Shown: positions 1 to 10,587, counted from the stretch's first letter. The stretch is DNA of 64,000 nt from Noviherbaspirillum pedocola (GCF_016632335.1 NZ_JAEPBG010000022.1:20409-84408); one strand, 5' to 3'. The notes: a model not told the origin generated them from the sequence alone. Made by a program: numbers and translations.

Positions 1-74
1 TGACGGACTTCGCTAGAACCGGATTGGCCCTGTAGAAGGAGGCAGGTCACGGCGTGGACATGATCAATTTCGAT

Positions 75-581
75 TCATTGCTCCACTGATGCTGCTATAA
101 GCATCTCTTCATCCTGTTCCTTGCGTACCTTGGCCATCTGCTTTGCATGCTGTTCGAGGCGCTTGTCTTCCTCTGTTTCCGGCAGCCAGGACGGCACCGG
201 CACGGTATCGCCACCGCCGTCGACTGCGACGAACACGATCAGGCAGCTGGTGGTGGTCTTGCGCCCACCGGTACGCGGATCGGTCGCGGACACATCGATG
301 GTGATATGCATGCTCGAGGTACCGGTGTGGATGACCTTCGCATTCACCTCGACGATCTGCCCGATGAAGATTGGTTTGTGAAAGCGGATGCCACCGACGT
401 AGACCGTAACGCAGTAATAGCCGCTCCAGCCAACCGCGCAGGCATAGCCGGCCTGGTCGATCCATTTCATTACTGCGCCGCCGTGAACCTTGCCTCCAAA
501 GTTCACATCGGTGGGTTCGGCGAGAAAGCGCAGCGTGACTTCGCGCGGGCGTTGGCGGGATGGTTGTGCGTGACTGTTCAT
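75..581 (-). CDS. acyl-CoA thioesterase, hotdog fold
   Basis: This 168-residue protein is a cytoplasmic hotdog-fold acyl-CoA hydrolase of the YciA/BACH type, expected to release free acid and CoA from acyl-CoAs. The N-terminal half carries the family pattern PTDVNFGGKVHGGAVMKWID, in which the Asn-Phe-Gly-Gly and His-Gly-Gly segments form the CoA pocket and active site. The C-terminal 30 residues are charged and probably helical. The ATG at 579-581 is the natural start. It stands apart from the box genes; the next gene on this strand starts at 1978. It may relieve acyl-CoA build-up, but its substrate cannot be read from sequence. Confidence 0.88.
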   Translation of the reverse strand: MNSHAQPSRQRPREVTLRFLAEPTDVNFGGKVHGGAVMKWIDQAGYACAVGWSGYYCVTVYVGGIRFHKPIFIGQIVEVNAKVIHTGTSSMHITIDVSATDPRTGGRKTTTSCLIVFVAVDGGGDTVPVPSWLPETEEDKRLEQHAKQMAKVRKEQDEEMLIAASVEQ

Positions 582-1159
582 TAGGGTTTCCTGGAAGTGG
601 TGAAGCGCTTTGATGGGAGAATGCTCAACATTTCCAATCTGCTAAGTATGGTCTAAATCGTGCGGGACCCGCATGCTCTGCAGGCCCGGATGGTTTAGAG
701 GACGTTGCATATGGCTCGGCGTCTTCATTTTTCAAAGTCGCTGGGCTACTTTCGCCCTTCGTAGATTTTTCCTCGCACGTTACTCGAACGCCAATCTACG
801 CTAGCTGACGCTCAATTTAGTCCACCCTCAAAGAGGGGCTGAGCCCAGTGGGTACGCGGGTAGAGGCAAGAACTCAGCCTGCCAAATTTTCAGGGTCCGG
901 CGCTTGGCATACGCGGTTTCTTGCAGATGTTGATAAGGCCTTTCAGGGCTAGCAGGATAAATATTTTCATGAACAGGCCGTATATAAGCCTGCGAACCTC
1001 AGTTGACAATTCATACTGCCAAAGCTTGCATTTCTAGAGACGTCCATATAAGTGTCGAACTATAAGAGCAAGCACAAACAGATTGATCAGTGAAAGCGGG
1101 GAGACGGGACGCAGCGTGGGCTCTTGAGTATGATCCGGCAGGTATATGGGGTGACCCTT
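582..1159. other. intergenic region, no gene seen
   Basis: No coding sequence is recognisable in these 578 bases. The one notable structure is the 54-bp repeat at 885-938, described separately, which has a second copy near the right end of the window. Short GC-rich inverted segments around 660-690 could fold but have no T-tract. Confidence 0.5.
885..938 (+). repeat. 54-bp dyad-containing repeat, copy A
   Basis: This copy matches 63942-63995 in the same orientation at about 44 of 54 positions, including an identical 13-base run CATACGCGGTTTC. In copy B the ends form a 10-bp inverted repeat around a conserved core. In copy A the arms are degenerate (AATTTTCAGG against ATCTGCAAGA) while the core is kept. 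No gene overlaps it. It could be an insertion or attachment footprint, or a dispersed intergenic repeat; two copies cannot decide. Confidence 0.55.
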
Positions 1160-1978
1160 TTAATGCGCTGATTTGAGGAACCGAGACACCAGTGCCAGGA
1201 CGTCTGCGTCGCGCTCACGATGAGGCACATGGTACGTGTCGTTCATCATTTCCATCTTGGATGGGCCACTGCACAGCTGCGTAATCATCTCGGGATGGAC
1301 TGCCGAGCCGTATTCGTCATGCTCCCCGTGGATCGCCAGCACCGGACAGGTTACTCTAGGCAACACCGCCGCGAGAGTCCAGGAGGCAAACTGGGGATCA
1401 AGCCACGAATCCGTCCAGGCACGGAGTACCCATTCGGCCTTCTCCCCGTGGTATTTTCTCAGCCGCTCAAGCTGCCTGTCGTCTTTGAACTGCTCCTTCG
1501 CCTGCGCGATGCTTGTCAACGTCCGATCTTCCGCAAAGACCTGCGCCGACTCAGTGATTAATGCCTCGCAAGCTCCCGGATAGTCGGCGGCACAGTTGAC
1601 CGCCATGCCTCCTCCAACGCTGTGGCCGAAAGCAACGAAACGCTGCAGCATGAATCGCTTCACAATGGCGGGAAAGTAGCTGCGCGACTCTTCGGCGACG
1701 AAGTCGACCGGCGGCATGTCTGCTCTTGGGTCGGATCTGCCGAATCCCAACCGGTCGTAGGCGATGACCTCCCGCCCTAGGAACCCGCTCAGCTTGGAGG
1801 GAAAGTCGCGCCACAAGTCGACGCAACCGAGCGAGTCATGAAACAGCACGATTGGCGCCCGAGCCTGCGACCGATCTACCTTCATCGCAGGAGTCCAGAT
1901 GCGGGCAAAGATTTTTCCAAGCGGATGCTCGACCCAGACGTCGCTGCTGTCAACGTCCTCGGCATGGCGGTCTTTCAT
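1160..1978 (-). CDS. alpha/beta-fold hydrolase
   Basis: A 272-residue cytoplasmic alpha/beta hydrolase. The nucleophile elbow is GHSVGGG near residue 118, the acid is in the HGEHDEY segment near residue 220, and the base is the His of NDTYHVPH near residue 250, so the triad is complete. The oxyanion-side motif FHDSLGCVDLW follows the first strand. The start is ATG with AAAGGGAA about 8 bases upstream. It lies 87 bases downstream of the dehydrogenase at 2066-3616 on the same strand and may be the last gene of the box transcript. A thioesterase, enol-lactonase or C-C hydrolase role is possible; the substrate is unknown. Confidence 0.85.
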   Translation of the reverse strand: MKDRHAEDVDSSDVWVEHPLGKIFARIWTPAMKVDRSQARAPIVLFHDSLGCVDLWRDFPSKLSGFLGREVIAYDRLGFGRSDPRADMPPVDFVAEESRSYFPAIVKRFMLQRFVAFGHSVGGGMAVNCAADYPGACEALITESAQVFAEDRTLTSIAQAKEQFKDDRQLERLRKYHGEKAEWVLRAWTDSWLDPQFASWTLAAVLPRVTCPVLAIHGEHDEYGSAVHPEMITQLCSGPSKMEMMNDTYHVPHRERDADVLALVSRFLKSAH

Positions 1979-2065
1979 TCAGTGTTCCCTTTGCGTTACC
2001 TGTGTGGGCGATAAGACGCAACTGGCATTGCGGCCTTCGCGCCCCGTGGATTGATTGTGTCCGCG

Positions 2066-3616
2066 CTACACTTCGCGCGAAACCCAGTAGCGCTTCTGCA
2101 GCAATGGCGAAACCCTGTACCGCTCGCTTCTGTAAGCGTGATACAAGTTCTCCAGCATGGTCACGGTGTAGCCAATGCCGAAAGTCGAGAGCCATTCGAA
2201 CGGCCCGGCCGGATAGTTCGTCCCTAGTTTCATCGCCGTGTCCGCATCACCTTCTTCGCAGACTCCCTGCTGGACGGCGTCGGCAGCTTCGTTGATAAGC
2301 ATGGCGACTGTCCGGCCGACAATGAGGCCCGGCGCGTCATCGACCTCGACTGCCTGAAGGCCGCTGGCATCCAGCACATGCTTGACCATCGAGCGTTCCT
2401 TGTTGCCCACGCGAGAAGAAAACGCGACGGCGATGGCGGCGCCTTTCTTTAGCTGAAGTGGCCAGTCGATCACGCCGATGTTGCCGAAGCTCAGCGCCGC
2501 CGACAAGTGATCCGCCGTCCGGCCGTCGGTGACACGCAGGTGGACGGCGCCGATGCGCAACGCCGGCCAATCCTCGCCCTCAACTCGCTGATGCGGAATG
2601 CCGGCACCCGTGAACCAGTCAGCCAGCGCTTGTGCCGCCTTGCCCTTTCCAACAATGGACACGCCATCAGCACTATCTCTCAGTTCGCCTGCCGACGAAG
2701 AAGGTACGGTCTCAAACGACGGCACACCTTCATAGAAGCCCTTGCCGACCTTGCGGCCGAGGCGTCCGCCGTCCACCAGCGCTTTCTGCACAAGCGAAGG
2801 CACGTAGCGGCGATCGCCATAGTTCGCCTCGAACACCGACGTAGTGACGGAATAGTTGACATCGTGGCCGATTAGGTCCATCAGCTCACAAGGCCCCATG
2901 CGGAATCCCGCCCCGCGGAGCACTTGGTCAATCTGATATGGTGTCGCGGCGCGGTCCTGCAGTAAGGCCAACGCTTCCGCATAGTAAGGCCGCGCAATGC
3001 GGTTGACGATAAAGCCGGGCGTCGACTTCGCGTGCACCGGCGTCTTACCCCACAGCGCCGCCTTCTCGAAGATCAGGCGTGCCACGCCCGGAGCCGTCTC
3101 TGCACCTGAGACGACCTCCACCAGTTTCATCAGTGGCACTGGATTGAAGAAGTGCATGCCCACTACGCGCTCGGGATGGCGCATTCCATTGGCCAGCGCC
3201 GTGATGGAGATCGACGACGTGTTCGACGCCAGGATGGTGCCGTGTCCAACGATGTCCTCCAGCTCCCGCAGCAACTTCTGCTTGGGGTCGAGCTGCTCCA
3301 GGATGACCTCGACCACCAGCACCGCTTCCCGCATGTCGGTCAGCGCTTCGGCCGGCGCTATCCGAGATGCCAACGCGTCTCGCTCAGCCGCGTCCATGCG
3401 GCCCTTCTTCACAAGCGCCTCCAGCGCCTCCTCGATACGGCCTTTCGCCTGCTCAGCGGCACCCGGGCGGACATCGAGCAACAGCACCCGATGTCCGGCT
3501 GCGGCCGCCACTTGGGCAATGCCCGCCCCCATTGTGCCTGCGCCGATAACGCCAACGATTTGCTGTTCGAGTGGCAGGCTCTCAAGCAACCACTGCTTTT
3601 CTTGGTTCATTTCCAT
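2066..3616 (-). CDS. 3-hydroxyacyl-CoA dehydrogenase (PaaH type)
   Basis: A 516-residue NAD-dependent 3-hydroxyacyl-CoA dehydrogenase of the long PaaH/PaaC form. It has an N-terminal Rossmann motif (GVIGAGTMGAGIAQ, about residues 21-34), the NTSSIS loop, the HFFNPVPLMKLVEVV substrate region, and two C-terminal helical domains (GFIVNRIARPYY and PGLIVGRTVAML). In the box pathway it would oxidise 3-hydroxyadipyl-CoA to 3-oxoadipyl-CoA. I chose the ATG at 3616 because AAGGA lies 6 bases upstream; two further in-frame starts lie within 18 bases. It overlaps the end of the preceding hydratase gene by 10 bases, consistent with coupled translation. Confidence 0.92.
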   Translation of the reverse strand: MEMNQEKQWLLESLPLEQQIVGVIGAGTMGAGIAQVAAAAGHRVLLLDVRPGAAEQAKGRIEEALEALVKKGRMDAAERDALASRIAPAEALTDMREAVLVVEVILEQLDPKQKLLRELEDIVGHGTILASNTSSISITALANGMRHPERVVGMHFFNPVPLMKLVEVVSGAETAPGVARLIFEKAALWGKTPVHAKSTPGFIVNRIARPYYAEALALLQDRAATPYQIDQVLRGAGFRMGPCELMDLIGHDVNYSVTTSVFEANYGDRRYVPSLVQKALVDGGRLGRKVGKGFYEGVPSFETVPSSSAGELRDSADGVSIVGKGKAAQALADWFTGAGIPHQRVEGEDWPALRIGAVHLRVTDGRTADHLSAALSFGNIGVIDWPLQLKKGAAIAVAFSSRVGNKERSMVKHVLDASGLQAVEVDDAPGLIVGRTVAMLINEAADAVQQGVCEEGDADTAMKLGTNYPAGPFEWLSTFGIGYTVTMLENLYHAYRSERYRVSPLLQKRYWVSREV

Positions 3617-4419
3617 GACGGTTCCTTGATCCATGCTGCTGGGCGCTTTGCGAAGAACGCGGCGAACCCTTCTTTGGCTTCCGCCGTCGAACGCACCCGG
3701 GCGATCGTGTTGGCGGTCAGCTCGCGTGTCTCTCCGTCGATCTCCCCGACAGGGAGCTTGGCGAATAGCCTCTTGATTTCGGCGAGCGCCGTCGGGCCGT
3801 TCATTAAGAGCAGCTTGACGACGCTCTCCACGGCTCCATCGAGCTGCTCCATCGGCACCAGATCATGGACCAGCCCGATGTACTGGGCGCGGGCGGCATC
3901 GATGACTTCTGCCGTGAGCGCCAGGCGCAATGCGTAACGTTTGCCGACGGCATTGTTCAGGTAGGGGCCGATGACGGAGGGAAGGATGCCGAACTTCGCT
4001 TCGCTGACGGCGAACTTAGCCTCGGGCGACGCGACGACGATGTCACATGCGCAGCACAGGCCGACGCCGCCTCCATAGGCCGGCCCCTGGATCCTTCCTA
4101 TAACCGGCTTCGGACATTCGTAGATCTCCTGCATCATCGCCGCGAAACGCCTGGCGTCTGCAAGATTTTCCTCGTTGGAATTGTTGCTTGCACGCTGCAT
4201 CCAGTGCAGGTCCGCGCCGGCGCTGAATGCCCGGCCATCGGCCTTCAGGATGACGACACGCATTTGATTTTCCTGAGAAATCCGTTGGAACGCCGTGGTG
4301 AGCTCCTCGATCATGACCTCATCGAAGGCGTTCAGCTTCTCCTGGCGCGCTAGGCACACTGTTGCGACACCTCGTGCATCGACATTGATGTTGAGGGTTT
4401 TATAAGTCGTGATTTGCAT
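3607..4419 (-). CDS. enoyl-CoA hydratase, methylglutaconyl-CoA hydratase-like
   Basis: A crotonase-family protein of about 270 residues. AFSAGADLHWM forms the first oxyanion-hole segment and AYGGGVGLCCACDIV the second. The SEAKFGILPS segment keeps one catalytic Glu of the superfamily. Overall it resembles LiuC/AtuE-type glutaconyl-CoA hydratases. In this cluster hydration of 3,4- or 2,3-dehydroadipyl-CoA before the dehydrogenase step is more likely than leucine catabolism. The start is uncertain: ATG 4419 fits the family N-terminus, ATG 4428 is equally possible, and neither has a strong ribosome site. About 120 bases separate it from the upstream MaoC gene. Confidence 0.88.
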   Translation of the reverse strand: MQITTYKTLNINVDARGVATVCLARQEKLNAFDEVMIEELTTAFQRISQENQMRVVILKADGRAFSAGADLHWMQRASNNSNEENLADARRFAAMMQEIYECPKPVIGRIQGPAYGGGVGLCCACDIVVASPEAKFAVSEAKFGILPSVIGPYLNNAVGKRYALRLALTAEVIDAARAQYIGLVHDLVPMEQLDGAVESVVKLLLMNGPTALAEIKRLFAKLPVGEIDGETRELTANTIARVRSTAEAKEGFAAFFAKRPAAWIKEPSWK

Positions 4420-4539
4420 TGCACGCATATTTCGATGAAGTGAAGATGATTCGTGGGAGTTGAGGACATTGCAAGCGCCCATCCATGCGATGACAAATGT
4501 CGTTTGCCTTACTGTAGATAAATCGTCCTACGGCGTTGT

Positions 4540-4980
4540 TCAAGCCGTGGTAACACGGAACATACTGGTCGCCTCCAGGTCCAGCACCTCGTCTCCATCC
4601 TGGTTACGCATCAGCCATTGCCAGCGCACCACGCCGAGCGTCGGCCGCGACACGGAGCTGCGGGAATCATTCACCACTATTTCCAGCGTCAATTCATCAT
4701 CCGGGCGCACCGGGTGCGGCCAGCGCACGTAGGAAAGACCTGGCGACGCGAAGGACTCCGACCCTCTAAGAATTTCGCGCGACACCAGGCGCATGGCCAG
4801 CGCGCAGGTATGCCAGCCGCTGGCAATCAGGCCCTGGAACGGCCCTCGCTCGGCGGCCGCCGGGTCGGTGTGGAACCACTGGTCGTCATAACGCCTGGCG
4901 AAATCGATCACCTCTTGCTGTTCGACGCGCACCGGACCGAGCAGGAAACGCCTGCCCGGCTCGATGTCGGCGAACTTCAA
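4540..4980 (-). CDS. MaoC-family hydratase
   Basis: A 146-residue single-hotdog MaoC protein, expected to hydrate an enoyl-CoA. The pattern FARRYDDQWFHTDP followed by GLIASGWHT contains the Asp and His of the hydratase active site. The start is a TTG at 4980 whose bases overlap the TGA of the upstream hydratase gene (TTGA), a clear sign of translational coupling. It lies between two crotonase-type proteins, so this operon encodes three possible hydratases for one pathway. The labour may be split between the dehydroadipyl-CoA isomers or different ring substituents. Confidence 0.88.
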   Translation of the reverse strand: MKFADIEPGRRFLLGPVRVEQQEVIDFARRYDDQWFHTDPAAAERGPFQGLIASGWHTCALAMRLVSREILRGSESFASPGLSYVRWPHPVRPDDELTLEIVVNDSRSSVSRPTLGVVRWQWLMRNQDGDEVLDLEATSMFRVTTA

Positions 4981-5780
4981 GCGGCGCTCCCGAAGCGCGG
5001 CGCGCGCTTTTCGCGGATGGCGGCAAGGCCTTCGCGTGCATCGGCTTCGCCGAAGCCAATCATCTCGGCGGCCAGCGACGCTTCAAACGCCGGCCAGGCC
5101 GCATGCAGCCAGCCATTGAGCGCGCGCTTGGTGCCAGCGATTGCCGTAGCGCTGCCGGCGGCGAGGCGCTGCGCAATCTGCAGCGCGTCTTGCTGCAGCG
5201 TTTCAGCGTCGACCACGCGGCTCACCAAGCCGATGCGCTCGGCTTCTTCGCCGCTGACGGCATCGCACAACAGCAGGTAATACTTGGCCTTGGCCATGCC
5301 GCACAGCAGCGGCCAGATCAGCGCCGCATGGTCGCCGGCCGCCACGCCAAGCTTGGTGTGGCCGTCGATCAGCTTGGCATTGCGCGCGGCGACCGAGATG
5401 TCGGCCAAGAGCGCCACGGCAAGCCCTGCGCCCACCGCGGCGCCATGGATCGCCGACACGATCGGCTTGCCGCAGGCCAGCATGCCGGCGACGATGTCGC
5501 GGGCTTCGCGCATCACGCGCTGGCGTGCGCCTTCCGAATCGAGCATTTCCACGACCATGTCCATTGCGCCGCCCGCGCAGAACGCCTTGCCCTCGCTGCG
5601 CACCAACACCGCGCGCACATTGGCATCCTCGTCCAACCTGCGCCAGATGGTCGCCAATGCTCCATGGCCCCGTGCGTCCGTGACAGGCATGCCGCCTGCC
5701 GGGCCGAACACCACGTGCGCGATGCCTATTTCGTCAATGTCGACGCGAAAGTTGTCAGTGTCAACCGGAATGTTATTCAT
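4977..5780 (-). CDS. enoyl-CoA hydratase/isomerase family protein
   Basis: A 267-residue crotonase-fold protein. The oxyanion-hole segments are [12 protein letters not shown] and [18 protein letters not shown]. Neither of the two Glu residues of classical enoyl-CoA hydratase is evident: the second segment has GAGLAVALL where GGGCEL-type sequences occur, and [15 protein letters not shown] replaces the usual FxxPE region. The AGDH version belongs to a large uncharacterised subgroup, so isomerase or hydrolase activity is as likely as hydration. The start at 5780 has GGAG 6 bases upstream and overlaps the stop of the 40-codon gene in an ATGA junction. Confidence 0.87.
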   Translation of the reverse strand: MNNIPVDTDNFRVDIDEIGIAHVVFGPAGGMPVTDARGHGALATIWRRLDEDANVRAVLVRSEGKAFCAGGAMDMVVEMLDSEGARQRVMREARDIVAGMLACGKPIVSAIHGAAVGAGLAVALLADISVAARNAKLIDGHTKLGVAAGDHAALIWPLLCGMAKAKYYLLLCDAVSGEEAERIGLVSRVVDAETLQQDALQIAQRLAAGSATAIAGTKRALNGWLHAAWPAFEASLAAEMIGFGEADAREGLAAIREKRAPRFGSAA

Positions 5781-5899
5781 ATCATGCTCCATTCGGACTC
5801 AGGCTGTTGGCCGGTCAAGAAGGCGCGCGGCCGCTTCGGTTCGTCGCCCTGCCTTCGCTTTCGAAGCTTGTGCAGCAGGGCAAAGCGAAAAGTTGCCAT
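5777..5899 (-). CDS. small basic protein in the box operon, 40 aa
   Basis: A short reading frame of 40 codons fills most of the space between boxA and the next hydratase. It starts with ATG at 5899, preceded by a strong GGAGAAGG ribosome site. Its TGA overlaps the ATG of the following gene as ATGA. The product begins [20 protein letters not shown], is rich in Arg and Lys near the front, and ends near QPESEWSMI. There is no signal peptide or clear membrane helix. I do not recognise a family. It may be a real micro-protein or a leader peptide that couples translation of the hydratase to boxA. Confidence 0.6.
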   Translation of the reverse strand: MATFRFALLHKLRKRRQGDEPKRPRAFLTGQQPESEWSMI

Positions 5900-5957
5900 C
5901 GCCCTTCTCCTCATCGGAATCCCTACGCGAGCCAAACCAAAGAAATTTGACCAGGCC

Positions 5958-7202
5958 TTAATATGTCTCCACCTGGAAGCGGCCTTCGTTGACCATCTTC
6001 GGCCGTAGGGTCGCCCAGTCGATGCCGTGTGCATTGCAAATGTCCTGCATCGCATCGAGCACGCCCTCTTCCATGCCCTTCAGCCCGCAAATGTAGACAT
6101 AGGTATCGCCCTTCAGCAGCTCGGCCACGGCCGCAGCGGCTTGGCGCATCTTGTCCTGCACATACGCGCGCGGTTCCTTCGGCATGCGCGAAAATGCCAG
6201 GTGCGTCTCCATCAGCTCGGCCGGCAGCTTGCGCAACGGGCCGAAGTACGGGAGCTCTTCCGGCGTTCTCGCGCCGAAAAACAGCATCAGCTTGCCCGGC
6301 ACCGCTTGCCCTTTAACGAAGTGGCGGCGACGGAATTCCGTCATTGCACGCATTGGCGCCGAGCCGGTGCCAGTGCAGATCATCAGGATGTTGGAGCCCG
6401 GGTGATTCGGCATCAGGTAGTTCGCGCCGAAGGGGCCGGTCACCTGCACCGCGTCGCCCTTCTGCAGATCACACAGGTAGTTCGAGCCAACGCCCTTCAC
6501 CGGATTGCCCTCATGGTCGGACACCACCCGCTTCACTGTCAGCGAGAGGTTGTTGTAGCCTTCGCGCTCGCCGTTGCGCGGGCTGGCGATCGAATACATG
6601 CGCAGGTAATGCGGCTTGCCATTCGCATCCACGCCGGGCGGGATGATGCCGATCGACTGGCCCTCCAGCACCGGGAACAGTTGCGTGCCGAAGTCGAGCA
6701 CGATGTGGTGGATGTCGCTTGCGGTGTCGCTCGATGTGACGCGATAGTTGCCGGCCACGGTCGCCGTGATCGGCTCCTTCAGCGTGTACAAGTTCACGTA
6801 GGGATGCGCAGCTGACCACGGCGGGCACGCGGAAGAGCGCGATGCGCCGGCGTTTTCCTGCACCGCCTCGCGCTGAGCTTCTGCCGCGTTGCTGGCACCG
6901 ACTGCATCTAGCACGCTTTGCTCGAATGCCTTCTCGGCTGGCAACTCGTCCCAGCTGTACTGCTCTTCGAGGCTGTAGGCTTCGACCTTCGGCATCGTGC
7001 GCCAGTGGTCGATGGCACCCGTCGGGCATGGCGAGATGCAGGCGCCGCAGGCATTGCAGACATCCGCCTTCACCACGTAGTTGCGGTCGTCATGCGTGAT
7101 CGCATCGATCGGGCAAGTCTCTTCGCAGGTGTTGCAGCGAATGCAGATCTCGGGATCGATCAGATGCTGACGGATCAGGGTAATCGTTTCAGGAGCGTTC
7201 AT
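5958..7202 (-). CDS. boxA: benzoyl-CoA 2,3-epoxidase, reductase subunit BoxA
   Basis: A 414-residue cytoplasmic iron-sulfur flavoprotein that passes electrons from NADPH to the di-iron subunit BoxB. Residues about 17-60 hold two ferredoxin-type cluster motifs, [12 protein letters not shown] and [12 protein letters not shown]. After a linker comes a ferredoxin-NADP reductase module with the FAD-binding [11 protein letters not shown] segment and the pyridine nucleotide loop [13 protein letters not shown]. The C-terminus EGRFQVETY is typical of the family. I chose the ATG at 7202 over an upstream TTG, since the first cluster motif follows closely. It lies 3' of boxB with a terminator-like hairpin between them. 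Confidence 0.96.
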   Translation of the reverse strand: MNAPETITLIRQHLIDPEICIRCNTCEETCPIDAITHDDRNYVVKADVCNACGACISPCPTGAIDHWRTMPKVEAYSLEEQYSWDELPAEKAFEQSVLDAVGASNAAEAQREAVQENAGASRSSACPPWSAAHPYVNLYTLKEPITATVAGNYRVTSSDTASDIHHIVLDFGTQLFPVLEGQSIGIIPPGVDANGKPHYLRMYSIASPRNGEREGYNNLSLTVKRVVSDHEGNPVKGVGSNYLCDLQKGDAVQVTGPFGANYLMPNHPGSNILMICTGTGSAPMRAMTEFRRRHFVKGQAVPGKLMLFFGARTPEELPYFGPLRKLPAELMETHLAFSRMPKEPRAYVQDKMRQAAAAVAELLKGDTYVYICGLKGMEEGVLDAMQDICNAHGIDWATLRPKMVNEGRFQVETY

Positions 7203-7224
7203 GGCGGGGCCTGCTCTATTTTGC

Positions 7225-7260
7225 AAAAAAACGAGGTCACCGGCGTTTTGCGCCGGCGAC
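7225..7260 (-). terminator. rho-independent terminator between boxB and boxA
   Basis: On the minus strand, 11 bases after the boxB stop, a 10-bp GC-rich stem (GTCGCCGGCG against CGCCGGTGAC, one G-T pair) closes a five-base CAAAA loop. CTCG and seven T residues follow. This is a textbook intrinsic terminator placed inside the operon, 23 bases before the boxA start. Partial termination would leave less reductase than oxygenase. Confidence 0.8.
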
Positions 7261-7271
7261 CGTTGACTGAC

Positions 7272-8699
<1,428 letters not shown>

Positions 8700-8744
8700 A
8701 ATAGTCCTCTGTGTGTTGACTGCTGTTGATGTCAGTGTTGTTCG

Positions 8745-10400
8745 TTACACGCGGTTCATGTCGAACTGTGCCTTGTCGCCGCTGCCGTAGACCTTGAGCG
8801 CGCCTTTTTCGCCGACAGCGTTCGGGCGGATGAAGATCCAGTTCTGCCAAGCCGAGAGGCGGCCGAAGATGCGGGTTTCCATGGTCTCCGGGCCATTGAA
8901 GCGCAGGTTCGCCTCCAGTCCGGTCAGCGCATCCGGCGACATGCTGGCGCGCTCTTCCACGGCGATGCGGATCTCGTCGGCCCAGTCGATGTCGTCCGGA
9001 TTCGCGGTGATCAGGCCCAGCGCCATCGCTTCGTCGGCATCGAGCTTCTTGCCCATGGTCTCCCGCACGTTGGAAACATCGGCTTGGCCGTCATAGAAGC
9101 GGCGTGCCAGGCGGGATTGCGTCGTGATCATCGGCAGCAGGCCGAAATTCATTTCCGATACCGCGATCTTCGGTGCGGCTTCCGGGCTGTCCGGCAAGGC
9201 CAGCATGTAGCTGCGGTCAGCGGCCAGCGCCACTTCCAGCAGCGAGCCGGCAAAGCAGGAGCCTTCGTCGATCAGCGCGAACAGCGAGCGCGACGACACA
9301 TCGAGGCGGGCGAAGGTGCGGCGCATCATGCCGATGGTCTGACGCACCAGCCAGTGGCCGCGGTTGGCCAGCAGGGTTTCATCCATGGCCAGCACCGCAT
9401 CGGCATCGCCGACGGTCTTCAGCAGCCAGGTGCCGATCTCGGTTTCGTTGGTGCGCATGTGCAGGATCGCGTCGTCCAGCTCGCGCGCCATCTGCAACGG
9501 CCACCATTGCTCACCGGCTTCGACGATGGCTGCGACGCTGTTCGGCTGCTGGCCCTGCGGCGCGCGCACGGTGAAAGTCGCGGTACGGGAAACGCGGTCA
9601 ATCGCGACGTTGACCTGGGTGTATTCAAGCCCGTTGTCCGACTGGGTCTTATTCAGCGGATTCAGTTTTACACCTTGCGCATCAGCCGGACGGTCGCTCT
9701 GCGCGGTGAGCTGCTGTGCGCGCTGCTGCACCGCGTCCTTGAACTGCGCCGGCTTGGCGATGGCATCGACCAGCTTCCAATCGACAGCACGCTGGCCGCG
9801 CACGCCTTCGGAGGTGGTGCAGAAGATGTCGGCATGGTCATGACGCACCTTCCTCTTGTCGGTCAGGCGGGTCAGGCCGCCAGTGCCGGGCAGCACGCCC
9901 AGCAGCGGCACTTCGGGCAGGCTGACCGCCGAGGAGCGGTCGTCTACCAGCAGGATTTCATCGCAAGCCGCAGCCAGCTCGTAGCCGCCGCCGGCGCAGG
10001 CGCCGTTGACCGCGGCCAGGAATTTCAGGCCTTCGTTGCGGCTGGAGTCTTCCAGGCCGTTGCGGGTCTCGTTGGTGAACTTGCAGAAGTTGACCTTCCA
10101 GGCGTGGGTCGACTTGCCCAGCATGAAGATGTTCGCGCCGGAACAGAAGATGCGGTCGCGGCTGGAAGTAATGACGACGGTCCTGACTTCCGGATGTTCG
10201 AAGCGGATGCGCTGCACCGCGTCGTGCAGTTCGATATCGACACCGAGGTCGTAGGAGTTCAGCTTGAGCTTGTAGCCCTCACGCAGGCCGCCCTCCTCAT
10301 TGACGTTCATGGTCAGCGTGGCGACTGCGCCTTCGCAGGCCAGCGTCCAGTGCTTGTACTGTTCCGGGGAAGTTTGGTAATTCACTTGCTGGGTAGTCAT
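8745..10400 (-). CDS. boxC: 2,3-epoxybenzoyl-CoA dihydrolase BoxC
   Basis: A 551-residue double-crotonase protein that opens the epoxidised ring of benzoyl-CoA with two waters, giving 3,4-didehydroadipyl-CoA semialdehyde and formate. The first crotonase module has RIFCSGANIFML and GACAGGGYELAAACD. The second covers the C-terminal half with LIDEGSCFAGSLLEVALAAD. Length and layout match characterised BoxC proteins. The ATG at 10400 has AAGGA about 6 bases upstream. It is the first gene of the minus-strand box transcript, with a well-formed promoter at 10450-10478. Confidence 0.97.
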   Translation of the reverse strand: MTTQQVNYQTSPEQYKHWTLACEGAVATLTMNVNEEGGLREGYKLKLNSYDLGVDIELHDAVQRIRFEHPEVRTVVITSSRDRIFCSGANIFMLGKSTHAWKVNFCKFTNETRNGLEDSSRNEGLKFLAAVNGACAGGGYELAAACDEILLVDDRSSAVSLPEVPLLGVLPGTGGLTRLTDKRKVRHDHADIFCTTSEGVRGQRAVDWKLVDAIAKPAQFKDAVQQRAQQLTAQSDRPADAQGVKLNPLNKTQSDNGLEYTQVNVAIDRVSRTATFTVRAPQGQQPNSVAAIVEAGEQWWPLQMARELDDAILHMRTNETEIGTWLLKTVGDADAVLAMDETLLANRGHWLVRQTIGMMRRTFARLDVSSRSLFALIDEGSCFAGSLLEVALAADRSYMLALPDSPEAAPKIAVSEMNFGLLPMITTQSRLARRFYDGQADVSNVRETMGKKLDADEAMALGLITANPDDIDWADEIRIAVEERASMSPDALTGLEANLRFNGPETMETRIFGRLSAWQNWIFIRPNAVGEKGALKVYGSGDKAQFDMNRV

Positions 10401-10449
10401 GGTAGGCGTCCTTGAAGGAAATATGCTGCAGCGTCGTTACGGTGAAGGC

Positions 10450-10478
10450 ACTATATTGCAGTCTGAAACAAGCGTCAA
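10450..10478 (-). promoter_or_regulatory. sigma-70 promoter of the boxC operon
   Basis: On the minus strand TTGACG (10478-10473) and TATAGT (10455-10450) are separated by exactly 17 bases, about 50 bases before the boxC ATG. TGCA, the half-site expected for BoxR-type regulators, occurs next to the -10 box (10457-10460) and also at 10427-10430 and 10488-10491. The copies are not spaced by six bases here. Confidence 0.7.
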
Positions 10479-10587
10479 GCAGCGAAATGCATTTAACGGA
10501 AAAATATTTCGGGACGCCGATTTGACGGGCTGAGCAGCAAAGCAGAGCAAGCGGCGGCTCGGATGAGGTTCAGCCGCTTGCGCTGGG

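Noticed and set aside
9084..10415. A 443-codon plus-strand frame opposite boxC.
   Set aside because: It is antisense to a certain gene with high GC third positions, has no ribosome site and has no protein-like motifs. Similar long antisense frames opposite other genes were dismissed for the same reason.
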